Assembly (NCBI RefSeq): GCF_025499605.1
Contig: NZ_JAFMVC010000017.1
Span: 48,907-112,906 of the forward strand
DNA from: Carboxylicivirga litoralis
GTDB lineage: Bacteria > Bacteroidota > Bacteroidia > Bacteroidales > Marinilabiliaceae
DNA: 64,000 bases
Direction of reading: 5' to 3'
The notes under the pieces are model-generated. The model was not told the DNA's origin, did not search any database, and worked only from the letters and a program-made list of their open reading frames with translations. Position 1 is the stretch's first letter, and each line of letters starts with the position of its first letter. Below are positions 27,795 through 35,451 of this stretch, in pieces. The translations under genes were made by a program, and so were the position numbers.

Positions 27795-27825
27795 CAATAA
27801 TACTTATTTATTGATTTATCGCAAA
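27795..27825 (-). promoter_or_regulatory. Predicted promoter of the trp leader and trpB
   Basis: On the minus strand TTTG (27822-27825) is followed after 19 bp by TATTATTG (27795-27802), one mismatch from TAnnTTTG. It would start transcription about 10-15 bp before the leader ATG and lies just beyond the stop codon of the upstream protease gene. Confidence 0.5.
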
Positions 27826-27835
27826 GCATTGCGGC

Positions 27836-29236
27836 TTATTTTTGAGCTCTCACATACAATTGACCATGCAAGAAACGGGTGACTTTCACTTTGGTTCCTT
27901 TTTCAATATAGCCCGTCTCTGCCACGGCATCGTATTGCTCATCATCAATTATTATTTTGCCCGATGGCCTTAAACTGGTAAACGCCGCAGCTTCTTCGCC
28001 TACCAATTCGCCAAGCGATGCTTCCACACCAATATAACCCAACTCCACGTTTTCCTCAGTTTGCAAGGCTATTTTCGCTCCAAATGTGGATGATGACAGT
28101 AATTTCTTACTGAGATAAATAATGGCTAAAAAGGACCCAAATAAGCCGGATAGGACAATTCCCATCGCTTCCAGAAGCTTATTGAAACCAACGCCATCGA
28201 AATTAAATAAGTCGTTATCCAGTAAACTTAAGGTTAAACCACCTACAACCAGGATGATACCCGACACCCCTGCTACGCCAAAACCAGGTATCACAAACAC
28301 TTCGAGGCCGATCAGCACCAATCCGATAATGAATAGGATGATTTCCCAATTATCGGCTAAACCATCGATATAAAGTGGCGAGAAGTAAAGCACAGCGGCT
28401 ATGGTTGCTGCCAACAACGGAAAACCTACTCCCGGCGTTTGCAGTTCAAAATAGATGCCTCCCATAATCACCAAAATCAGAATCCCCTGAAGTATGGGAC
28501 TCGTCAGCAAACCCTTTAGTCCATCGTAAAATGAAGGTTTGAAAGTGGTCATTTCGTAATCGTATATTTTTAACTGCTTCAGCACATCGTCAATGTTATT
28601 GGCCTGTCCTTCGCAAAAACCATTCTCGATAGCCTCCAAGGTGGTAAATGTTAGTATTTTACCTGTATCAACTACATTTTCAATGTAAATACTTTCATCC
28701 ACCATGGCCTCGGCAATATGCGGGTCGCGACGCCATACATAGGTCGTGTCTTTGCCCGATACAATCGTGTCTTTCCCGTGTGCTTCGGCAGTGGCCCGAA
28801 TGGTTGACCGCATATACGACTGGTATTTATCCGGCATTTTCTCCCCACTCTGATTCACCACTGTAGCAGCACCAATATTGGCTCCGGGACGCATGTAGAT
28901 GCTGTCGCAAGCTATTGAAATCAATGCGCCAGCCGAAGCGGCATTATTATCAATAAACACATGAACCGGAATATCGCTGTTTAATATCTTCGTTCGAATA
29001 GAATCGGCAAATACGACCTGCCCTCCGTAAGTATTCATGTGTAGCAAAATCACATCGGCATTCATGGCTTTGGCTTCAGCAAAAGCTTCTTGTGTATGAA
29101 TCCATGACGTACTGCCAATCTCGCGGAAAATTTTATAGGTATAAACCTGTGTTTTCAGGCTATCCGATGATTCAGCACGCAAGCTGAACACCACAATAAA
29201 AAGCAAGGCTAAACTCAATAGTTTTCTAACAGTCAT
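27836..29236 (-). CDS. NfeD-family membrane-bound serine protease
   Basis: This 466-residue protein starts with a signal sequence and an N-terminal ClpP/SppA-like serine protease domain (about 30-225). The catalytic Ser is in NNAASAGALIS and a candidate catalytic Lys is in ATAEAHGKD. Several membrane helices (about 250-385) include the motif FVIPGFGVAGVSGI, and an NfeD C-terminal OB-fold (about 405-466, PSGKIIIDDEQYDAVAETGYI) completes the chain. Family members cleave membrane-associated proteins such as stomatin; a stomatin/SPFH partner gene is not seen here. It is probably monocistronic or with an upstream unit on the same strand; downstream lies the separately regulated trpB. Confidence 0.9.
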   Translation of the reverse strand: MTVRKLLSLALLFIVVFSLRAESSDSLKTQVYTYKIFREIGSTSWIHTQEAFAEAKAMNADVILLHMNTYGGQVVFADSIRTKILNSDIPVHVFIDNNAASAGALISIACDSIYMRPGANIGAATVVNQSGEKMPDKYQSYMRSTIRATAEAHGKDTIVSGKDTTYVWRRDPHIAEAMVDESIYIENVVDTGKILTFTTLEAIENGFCEGQANNIDDVLKQLKIYDYEMTTFKPSFYDGLKGLLTSPILQGILILVIMGGIYFELQTPGVGFPLLAATIAAVLYFSPLYIDGLADNWEIILFIIGLVLIGLEVFVIPGFGVAGVSGIILVVGGLTLSLLDNDLFNFDGVGFNKLLEAMGIVLSGLFGSFLAIIYLSKKLLSSSTFGAKIALQTEENVELGYIGVEASLGELVGEEAAAFTSLRPSGKIIIDDEQYDAVAETGYIEKGTKVKVTRFLHGQLYVRAQK

Positions 29237-29310
29237 TATTTAGTAGAATTATGTTGAAGTTTAAAAATACACATTAGTTCGTAGTTTATACACCATAATG
29301 CGCATTAAAA

Positions 29311-29901
29311 TTAATCAGATAAAGCCTGATCGCTTATGGAACGACACTTCTTATAACGAAAGCAACTCGTAGTATGATCATTGACCATTCCTGTAGCTTG
29401 CATGAATGCATAACAGATAGTGCTGCCTACAAAAGAAAAACCATCCTTTTTGAGTTGTTTGCTCATCTTATCAGACAGGTTGGTCGTGGCTGGAATATCC
29501 GATTCGTTTTCAAAATGGTTTTGAATGGTCTGATAATTAACGAACTGCCAGATATATTTATCAAAACTGCCACATTCTTTTTGAATGCGCAGAAAAGTCC
29601 TTGCATTTTTAATGGCCGCCTTAATTTTCAGTCTATTCCTTATAATTCCTGCATTTTGCAGTAATTCAGACACTTTAGTATCGTTATATTCAGCAATTAT
29701 TTTAGCATCAAAGCCATCAAATGCTTCCTTGAAAGCCTCTCGTTTATTCAGAATTGTTGACCAGCTTAAACCTGCTTGAAAGCCTTCAAGAATAAGAAAC
29801 TCAAATAACTTATCATCATCATGCAAGGGAACACCCCATTCTTCATCGTGGTAAGCCACATACAACTCTGAACCTAAACTCCATTTACACCTGTGTTTCA
29901 T
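29311..29901 (-). CDS. tag: DNA-3-methyladenine glycosylase I
   Basis: This 196-residue cytoplasmic repair enzyme excises 3-methyladenine from alkylated DNA. The zinc-binding residues of the TAG family are in place: Cys5, His18 (YVAYHDEEWG) and the C-terminal HTTSC pair. The conserved segment FEFLILEGFQAGLSW, with a Glu-rich active site, and KDGFSFVGSTICYAFMQATG are also present. Length is as expected. It is followed after 74 bp by the NfeD gene on the same strand, probably without functional connection. Confidence 0.96.
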   Translation of the reverse strand: MKHRCKWSLGSELYVAYHDEEWGVPLHDDDKLFEFLILEGFQAGLSWSTILNKREAFKEAFDGFDAKIIAEYNDTKVSELLQNAGIIRNRLKIKAAIKNARTFLRIQKECGSFDKYIWQFVNYQTIQNHFENESDIPATTNLSDKMSKQLKKDGFSFVGSTICYAFMQATGMVNDHTTSCFRYKKCRSISDQALSD

Positions 29902-30114
29902 AAACTACTTTTCAATTATAGTTATTCTTAGTATCTAAAATTCACATTTAGTGTCATTTACCAAATAAATAATCTAATTTGCATCTTCTCTTATTTACAC
30001 AAAGAACAAATAAGTAACGTATTACACAATTACTGTAACCTTAAAGGTAATAATTAGTATGACGCAACATAATAAACTTAGTTCTCACACTTTTAATTGC
30101 CAACTAAGCATTTT

Positions 30115-30618
30115 ATGAAAAGAAAATTGTTAACGCTGGGCTTACTACTATGCCTGATTTGCACAGCTGGATATAGCCAGGACAATGAAGTTTCCTTTAA
30201 TGAACACACTGGTTTTAAAAGCAATGCCGTGTATTTTGAGGGATTTCTAATGAATACCGCCAAGTATAATTTTGGCTATCCTTCATTAAACTATGAACGC
30301 TATCTGGATAAGCTCTATCGCCTATCAATACGTATTGGTATTTCTACTGATTTTGACAGAACAACCAACATTCCCTTTTCTATCAATTGGTTGACTGCAA
30401 GCTTAAAACATCATCACCTGGAGTTTGGTGCAGGTGCCATTTTAAGCATCAACGATTATACCTATGAAGATAATAACCTAGTGGCCTATGGTATTTTTCT
30501 TCCAATGATGTATCGCTATCAAAAAGCCGGCGGCTTGGTTATACGCGCAGGAGCCAATGCCATTTTTGGTTTAGACACATTTGTTGCTCCCTCTGTTAGT
30601 TTGGGCTATAATTTTTAA
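30115..30618 (+). CDS. Small predicted outer-membrane beta-barrel protein
   Basis: This 167-residue exported protein is read from the ATG at 30115, which begins a signal peptide ending AGYSQD; an upstream in-frame ATG six codons earlier is less likely. The mature part alternates hydrophobic and polar residues in short strands (RLSIRIGISTDF, HLEFGAGAIL, GLVIRAGANAIFG) and ends in VSLGYNF with a terminal phenylalanine, as barrels do. About eight strands would fit. No function is recognised. It stands alone and converges on the M48 protease gene over a shared hairpin. Confidence 0.6.
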   Translation: MKRKLLTLGLLLCLICTAGYSQDNEVSFNEHTGFKSNAVYFEGFLMNTAKYNFGYPSLNYERYLDKLYRLSIRIGISTDFDRTTNIPFSINWLTASLKHHHLEFGAGAILSINDYTYEDNNLVAYGIFLPMMYRYQKAGGLVIRAGANAIFGLDTFVAPSVSLGYNF

Positions 30619-30621
30619 AAG

Positions 30622-30652
30622 AAAAAAGCGCTCTTCTCAGAACGCTTTCTTA
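30622..30652. terminator. Bidirectional hairpin terminator
   Basis: AAAGCG (30625-30630) pairs with CGCTTT (30643-30648), with an inner TCT/AGA pairing after one mismatch. An A-run precedes it, which becomes a T-run on the minus strand. It lies between the convergent barrel and M48 protease genes. Confidence 0.6.
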
Positions 30653-30656
30653 CTTG

Positions 30657-31469
30657 TTATTTTTTGTAGTATTTCATTGCTTCGGGCATAAAGGCTTGCA
30701 AATTTTTTATGCGTGTCTCATCGGCCGGGTGCGTACTCATAAACTCAGGCGGCTTTTGTCCTCCTGAAGCTGCCATGCGACCCCAAAAATCAACTGCTAC
30801 CTCCGGGTTATATCCTGCCATGGCCATAAATATAAGCCCCATTTTATCAGCCTCAGTCTCATGCGTACGCGAATAAGGTAACATAAAACCATATTGCGCA
30901 CCTAAACCAAATGCAGCCATATAAATAGCTTTCGTTTCCTCTGGCTTTTCGTCAACCGCCACTGAAAGAGCTGTACCTCCCATTTGAACCGCCATTTGGT
31001 TACTCATGCGTTCATTACCGTGTTTGGCAACTGCGTGAGCAATTTCGTGTCCCATTACAACAGCCATTCCTTCTTCATCTTGAGTAAAAGGAAGAATACC
31101 GGTATAAAACACAACTTTGCCTCCTGGCATACACCAGGCATTGGGTGTATCGTCTTCAACTAAATTAAACTCCCACTCAAAACCCGCAATGTGGTTGGCA
31201 TGACCGTTATCCCGCATATACTTTTCAACGGCATCAGCAATGCGTTTCCCACAGCGCCTCACCATCTCAACTTGTTGTTTATTAGCCGATAACTTATTCT
31301 CCTTCAAAAATTGATCGTACTGACTAAAACTCATGCCCATCATTTCTGAATCAGACACCAGGTTCAACTGCTTTCGCCCGGTAATTGGTACAGTAGAACA
31401 CGAATACAACAGTGTAAGTGCGAGTAACAAACTAAAGCCAGCAGTCCATTTAAATGCTATTTTATTCAT
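30657..31469 (-). CDS. M48-family zinc metalloprotease, lipoprotein
   Basis: This 270-residue protein has a signal peptide and lipobox (LLYSCSTVPITGRKQL). The zinc motif HExxH is present in VMGHEIAHAVAKHG, and the third ligand region is SRTHETEADKMGLIFMA, as in the LoiP/BepA/YcaL group. These proteases act in the periplasm on misfolded outer-membrane proteins. There is no TPR extension as in BepA, so it is the short form. It is transcribed divergently from a DMT-type transporter gene; a TAATTTTG box at 31528-31535 faces it. Confidence 0.92.
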   Translation of the reverse strand: MNKIAFKWTAGFSLLLALTLLYSCSTVPITGRKQLNLVSDSEMMGMSFSQYDQFLKENKLSANKQQVEMVRRCGKRIADAVEKYMRDNGHANHIAGFEWEFNLVEDDTPNAWCMPGGKVVFYTGILPFTQDEEGMAVVMGHEIAHAVAKHGNERMSNQMAVQMGGTALSVAVDEKPEETKAIYMAAFGLGAQYGFMLPYSRTHETEADKMGLIFMAMAGYNPEVAVDFWGRMAASGGQKPPEFMSTHPADETRIKNLQAFMPEAMKYYKK

Positions 31470-31558
31470 AATCAGCTTAAAATTATAGTGTGATAAAGTT
31501 ATATCCTTATTTATAAACGATGAAATACAAAATTAATGCGTTACATCGAAAGTATTTC

Positions 31559-31566
31559 TATTTTTG
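31559..31566 (+). promoter_or_regulatory. Candidate -7 box of the EamA transporter gene
   Basis: TATTTTTG matches TAnnTTTG and lies 33 bp before the chosen ATG at 31599. This supports the shorter start over the in-frame ATG at 31536, which would lie upstream of the promoter. No -33 element was found at standard spacing. Confidence 0.4.
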
Positions 31567-31598
31567 CCCAAACAATAGCACCTTTTTATTTAACACGT

Positions 31599-32474
31599 AT
31601 GAGTGCACTTTTAAAGAACCACTTAAAACTCCATTTTGTTGTTTTATTGTATGGTTTTACAGCAATTTTAGGAAAATTAATCACCTTGCCGGCTCCTCAG
31701 ATGGTTTGGTACCGCATGTTGATTGCTCTCATTGTTTTGGGTGGCTTTATTTGGTATAAACAAATACCGGTAAAAATAGGCCGATACAACATTCTAAAAA
31801 TAATGGGTGTTGGTATTGTAGTGGCTTTCCACTGGATTACTTTTTTTCATGCCGTAAAAATATCTAATGTATCAGTGACGCTTGGATGTATGGCCTCTAC
31901 AACACTTTTTGCCAGTTTTCTGGAACCTATCATCTTCCGAAAAAAAATTAAATGGCTCGAAGTATTTATTGGTCTGCTAATCATTGGAGGACTATATTTA
32001 ATTTTTCAATTTGAGCTAGATTACTGGGAAGGTATCATAACTGCCTTGATATCTGCTTTTTTAGCAGGATTATTTACAGTACTTAACAAATTATTTATCA
32101 ATAAGCACCACCCGGTAACAATCAGTTTTTATGAAATGATTAGTGGCTTTATAAGCATTGGTTTCTTCCTTCTGTTTATTGATGTATTACCATACAATCT
32201 ACTCATGCCAACGACCACTGACATCATCTATATTTTGATTTTGGGAATTGCATGTACAGCTTATGCCTTTGTGGTGGCAGTTGATGTGATGAAGGTACTA
32301 TCGGCTTATACAGTTGTGCTAGCCATTAACATGGAGCCTGTTTACGGTATTTTACTGGCATTTGCCATTTTTGGACAAAGCGAGTTTATGTCAGGTGGCT
32401 TTTATATAGGCACTTTAGTCATTTTAGCCGCAGTTTTTCTTCATCCTGTTATTGAACGTTTCCAAAAGAAATAG
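31599..32474 (+). CDS. DMT-superfamily transporter, EamA domain
   Basis: This 291-residue inner-membrane protein has ten predicted hydrophobic helices in two EamA halves (about 5-135 and 145-285). Typical features are HFVVLLYGFTAILGKLI at the N-terminus and a late EPVYGILLAFAIFGQ motif, which is common to metabolite exporters of this family. Substrate is unknown; related proteins move amino acids or other small metabolites. I chose the ATG at 31599 because it starts MSALLKNHLKLH and a -7 promoter box lies just upstream. It diverges from the M48 protease gene. Confidence 0.88.
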   Translation: MSALLKNHLKLHFVVLLYGFTAILGKLITLPAPQMVWYRMLIALIVLGGFIWYKQIPVKIGRYNILKIMGVGIVVAFHWITFFHAVKISNVSVTLGCMASTTLFASFLEPIIFRKKIKWLEVFIGLLIIGGLYLIFQFELDYWEGIITALISAFLAGLFTVLNKLFINKHHPVTISFYEMISGFISIGFFLLFIDVLPYNLLMPTTTDIIYILILGIACTAYAFVVAVDVMKVLSAYTVVLAINMEPVYGILLAFAIFGQSEFMSGGFYIGTLVILAAVFLHPVIERFQKK

Positions 32475-32580
32475 CTGGCAATATTGTTTATTAATATTTA
32501 ATTATTAGTGAACAATGTGGCTTTTTGTTGCTTTTAAAAGGAAGTAGAGTCTACTAACAGGTGTAACTACCTATTCTCAT

Positions 32581-32637
32581 ATGTATTCCACCGCTTTTCT
32601 TCAATCTGCCTTAAAGGCCATGCTAAAAAATAACTAA
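32581..32637 (+). CDS. Possible 18-residue upstream ORF abutting the photolyase gene
   Basis: An ATG at 32581 opens 18 codons (MYSTAFLQSALKAMLKNN) whose TAA stop at 32635-32637 directly touches the photolyase ATG at 32638. Such contact would allow translational coupling. No homology or ribosome-binding site supports it, so it may be chance. Confidence 0.2.
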   Translation: MYSTAFLQSALKAMLKNN

Positions 32638-33927
32638 ATGAAGCAAGACATTACTATTCATTGGTTTCGACGCGACTTGCGTTTAGAGGATAATACAGCC
32701 TTAAATACGGCTCTTAAGGGCCAATCACCTGTGCTTCCTTTGTTTATATTTGACACCAATATACTGGATGAATTAGCCCCAAATGACGCCCGGGTCAATT
32801 TCATTCACAAACAGTTACAGCACATAAATAAGAAACTGAAGCTAAATTACAAAAGCAGCGTTCTTATTAAGTACGGTAATCCTATAGATATTTTTCAGGA
32901 ACTCGCAGAGGAATTTAATATCGAATCAGTGCATTTTAATCGCGATTATGAACCTTATGCAATTAAACGCGATAAATTCGTAACAGATTTTCTGCAAAAG
33001 CAATCAATAAATGTCATAAATTATAAGGATCATGTTGTATTTGAAGCCCATGAAATATTAAAAAAGGATGCTTCACCTTATACTGTATATACACCTTATA
33101 AAAAACAATGGCTCAAACACTTTAAACACATAAAACTAGATTCAGAATCAGGTATATCAGATAACTTTTTACAGCAAGATTTTAACTTTCCACCTATCGA
33201 ATTAATTGGTTTTAGAAACTCATGCATCAATGTGCCTGATTATACATTATTATCCATCGATAGATATGCCGAAGAACGTGATTTTCCTTACCTGGATAGT
33301 ACAAGTTATTTAGGACCACATTTACGCTTTGGCACAGTTAGCGTGCGTCAGATACTACTTCAATTAAAAATGGAACATACTGTTTTTTTAAGTGAACTAA
33401 TCTGGCGTGAGTTCTTCATGCAGATTCTATTCCACTTTCCTTACGTTGTCACCCAGAGTTTTAGGAAGCAATACGATGATATCAAGTGGCGAAATAATGA
33501 AGTCGAATTTGAACGTTGGTGCCAGGGGCAAACTGGTTATCCGTTGGTGGATGCCGGCATGCGCCAATTAAACACAACTGGTTGTATGCATAACCGTGTG
33601 CGAATGGTTTGTGCCAGTTTTTTGTGCAAGCATCTTTTAATTGACTGGCGATGGGGAGAAGCATATTTTGCCAATAAATTGCTTGATTATGAATTGGCTT
33701 CCAACAACGGCAATTGGCAGTGGGCAGCTGGAACTGGCTGCGATGCAGCCCCCTACTTTCGAATATTTAATCCGACAGAACAACAGCGTAAATTTGATCC
33801 GGATTTCAGTTATGTGCGACAATGGATTGAAGAGTTCGATACCACATCCTACCCCAAACCAATGGTAGAACATGTTATGGCTAGAAAAAGAGCACTTGAA
33901 ACCTATCAGACAGCTGTAAAAAAATAA
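32638..33927 (+). CDS. phrB: Deoxyribodipyrimidine photolyase (cryptochrome/photolyase family)
   Basis: This 429-residue flavoprotein uses blue light to split cyclobutane pyrimidine dimers. The N-terminal Rossmann-like domain starts HWFRRDLRLEDN and would bind an antenna cofactor. The C-terminal helical FAD domain has the class I signature ending NNGNWQWAAGTGCDAAPYF, preceded by TGCMHNRVRMVCASFL, which contacts FAD and DNA. Length is slightly short of the usual 450-470 but no motif is missing. It stands alone, with a 163-bp upstream gap and a small ORF touching the start codon. A strictly signalling cryptochrome is less likely given the complete repair motifs. Confidence 0.92.
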   Translation: MKQDITIHWFRRDLRLEDNTALNTALKGQSPVLPLFIFDTNILDELAPNDARVNFIHKQLQHINKKLKLNYKSSVLIKYGNPIDIFQELAEEFNIESVHFNRDYEPYAIKRDKFVTDFLQKQSINVINYKDHVVFEAHEILKKDASPYTVYTPYKKQWLKHFKHIKLDSESGISDNFLQQDFNFPPIELIGFRNSCINVPDYTLLSIDRYAEERDFPYLDSTSYLGPHLRFGTVSVRQILLQLKMEHTVFLSELIWREFFMQILFHFPYVVTQSFRKQYDDIKWRNNEVEFERWCQGQTGYPLVDAGMRQLNTTGCMHNRVRMVCASFLCKHLLIDWRWGEAYFANKLLDYELASNNGNWQWAAGTGCDAAPYFRIFNPTEQQRKFDPDFSYVRQWIEEFDTTSYPKPMVEHVMARKRALETYQTAVKK

Positions 33928-33947
33928 AGGCTGCCATTGGCAGCCTT
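33915..33947 (-). terminator. Terminator of the NifX-like operon, overlapping the photolyase stop
   Basis: AAGGCTGCC (33927-33935) and GGCAGCCTT (33939-33947) form a perfect stem. On the minus strand it is followed by TATTTTTTT. It serves the convergent NifX-like gene and may also stop photolyase transcripts. Confidence 0.75.
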
Positions 33948-33972
33948 CATACATTCATAACTCAAGCTTTAA

Positions 33973-34338
33973 TTAATGTGCACACTGGTGTCCGTCGTCA
34001 TGCGTATGCTCGCACCCAATGCCAGAGTCTACAACTTCGTTGCGCAAGTAGGCTTCTGCAACCTCTTTTGTCGTTCCCTGACAGCCCCTTACCACTTTAA
34101 TACCATTTTGTTCAATCTTATTTAAGGCTCCGGCTCCCATGTTACCAGCCAGCATTACTTCAACACCGCGTTCCTTTAATTCCGGGATGATATTGGTTTT
34201 GCACCCACAGCCTTGAGGCGACGGCACAGACTCTGAACCTACAATTTGATTGTTTTCTACTGTATAAACAGTATACGCTTCACAATGCCCAAAGTGACTG
34301 TCAACCCTTTCACCCCTGGTTGGAATTGCCATTTTCAT
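33973..34338 (-). CDS. NifX/NifB-type dinitrogenase iron-molybdenum cofactor-binding family protein
   Basis: This 121-residue protein has the ribonuclease-H-like Nitro_FeMo-Co fold: MKMAIPTRGERVDSHFGHCEAY at the start, then EVMLAGNMGAGALNKIEQNGI and VVRGCQGTTKEVAEAYL. A His- and Cys-containing tail (GCEHTHDDGHQCAH) could bind metal. Relatives carry iron-sulfur or molybdenum cofactors, but many occur in organisms without nitrogenase, and no nif gene is visible here. Its start overlaps the upstream Cys-rich gene by 29 bp, so the two are translationally linked; DUF134 precedes both. Role in iron-sulfur or metal-cluster handling is an inference. Confidence 0.88.
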   Translation of the reverse strand: MKMAIPTRGERVDSHFGHCEAYTVYTVENNQIVGSESVPSPQGCGCKTNIIPELKERGVEVMLAGNMGAGALNKIEQNGIKVVRGCQGTTKEVAEAYLRNEVVDSGIGCEHTHDDGHQCAH

Positions 34339-34510
34339 AACTTTTGTCTCCTATCTTTTTTAAATATAACTGATGATGATAACTTCCTTCCCGCATTAAC
34401 GGCCCTCCACACCTTTCACAAGTTTGCTCACGACATGGCTGACCTTTATAGTGAGGAATTTTAATATCACATTTCACACAAATACATGATCCTTTTTGCT
34501 CTAATTCCAT
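34310..34510 (-). CDS. Small cysteine-rich protein between DUF134 and NifX-like genes
   Basis: This 66-residue protein has six cysteines in the N-terminal 40 residues: a CICVKC segment and later CREQTCERCGGPLM. This arrangement could hold zinc or an iron-sulfur cluster. It begins 4 bp after the DUF134 stop codon and overlaps the NifX-like gene by 29 bp in another frame. Conserved small proteins of this look are seen beside NifX/DUF134 genes in anaerobes, but no function is established. The overlap makes it likely a real, co-translated gene. Confidence 0.7.
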   Translation of the reverse strand: MELEQKGSCICVKCDIKIPHYKGQPCREQTCERCGGPLMREGSYHHQLYLKKIGDKSYENGNSNQG

Positions 34511-34513
34511 GAT

Positions 34514-34912
34514 TTATCCGTTTATCAGACGTAAACTATTAGCTTGACAATACCTGCAATTAACCATCTCTAAATCACTCACGTTTAACTTCTGACATGC
34601 CTCACATTTATACCAGTAATTCTCCGAATGAAAATCTCCTCCTTCAATCATCAAAGCTTTGCCTTCCACAAAGGCTTTTGCAACATTTCTTCTGGCCCTG
34701 TCATAAATACGTGTAAACGTAGGTCGCGAAACCTGCATTTTTTCTGCTGCCTGCTCTTGATTCATCCCTTCGTAATCAGCCAAACGCATAGCTTCATATT
34801 CTTCATATAACAATATAACAGGTTCCAGATTTTGAATTGGTACACCAAATGGCTTAAAGCCATCAATTGGAGGTGGATGCTCAATTAGTCTTTTTCGTTT
34901 AGGACGTGGCAT
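34514..34912 (-). CDS. DUF134-family DNA-binding protein
   Basis: This 132-residue protein has a helix-turn-helix like sigma-70 region 4 (about 35-85: EEYEAMRLADYEGMNQEQAA, then VSRPTFTRIYDRARRNVA), typical of DUF134. A C-terminal Cys-rich tail (CEACQKL, NCRYCQ) may bind metal. It is the first gene of a three-gene unit with a Cys-rich protein and a NifX-like protein, so it may sense the metal or redox state that these handle. A TAAATTTG box lies 24-31 bp upstream, next to an 18-bp interrupted palindrome that could be its own operator. Regulation is inferred. Confidence 0.87.
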   Translation of the reverse strand: MPRPKRKRLIEHPPPIDGFKPFGVPIQNLEPVILLYEEYEAMRLADYEGMNQEQAAEKMQVSRPTFTRIYDRARRNVAKAFVEGKALMIEGGDFHSENYWYKCEACQKLNVSDLEMVNCRYCQANSLRLING

Positions 34913-34935
34913 GAAATTATTTTAAAAAGATTGCA

Positions 34936-34985
34936 CAAATTTATTAATTATAATGAACAAATGTTCATTACGAATCTTATTTTTG
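34936..34985. promoter_or_regulatory. Divergent promoter region with palindromic operator
   Basis: On the minus strand TAAATTTG (34936-34943) faces DUF134; on the plus strand TATTTTTG (34978-34985) faces the thioesterase gene. Between them, AATGAACA and TGTTCATT (34952-34959, 34962-34969) form a perfect 8-bp inverted repeat with a 2-bp centre, the look of a dimer-binding site that could control both promoters. Confidence 0.55.
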
Positions 34986-35007
34986 CATTCAAATTACAAA
35001 TAAATTT

Positions 35008-35406
35008 ATGGAAGAGTTCTTTAATATCAGCGAAACACGCATTTGTAAAGCAATATTTCCCGAAACACTCAATGCCAATAATAGCTTGTTTGGTGGCAAA
35101 GCCATGCAATGGATGGACGAAGCTGCCTATATCTCAGCTACACGTTTTACGCGACAACGTATGTTTACTGCCAATACTACTGCAATTAAGTTTCTAAAAG
35201 CAGTGAAACCAAATTCAATTATAGAAGTTGTTGCGCGCGTGATAAAAGCCGGAGCTGTTCGCCTGACTATTCAGGTGCAGATTTTTACAGAAAACATGTA
35301 TAATCAGGAGCGCGAATTAGCCATTGAGAGCAACTTTATCATGGTGTCATTAAACGATGAAAATCAGCCACAACGCATCGATTACAGCTTGGTTCACCAA
35401 CTATAA
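35008..35406 (+). CDS. Acyl-CoA thioesterase, hotdog fold
   Basis: This 132-residue cytoplasmic protein has the single-hotdog thioesterase motif NANNSLFGGKAMQWMDEAA, whose Asp is the expected catalytic residue, and a central helix as in the YciA/acyl-CoA thioesterase group. It likely hydrolyses short or medium acyl-CoA. The predicted promoter gives a short leader of about 15-20 nt. It is divergent from the DUF134 operon and convergent with the giant LRR gene. Substrate cannot be told from the sequence. Confidence 0.88.
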   Translation: MEEFFNISETRICKAIFPETLNANNSLFGGKAMQWMDEAAYISATRFTRQRMFTANTTAIKFLKAVKPNSIIEVVARVIKAGAVRLTIQVQIFTENMYNQERELAIESNFIMVSLNDENQPQRIDYSLVHQL

Positions 35407-35451
35407 TTCGGAAATGAAGTTAGTATTGCTTATATAAGAAGCTAGATTATA

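Noticed and set aside
33973..34338. Evidence for nitrogen fixation
   Set aside because: The NifX-like domain occurs widely in non-diazotrophs, and no nifHDK, nifB or nifE gene is present in the window.
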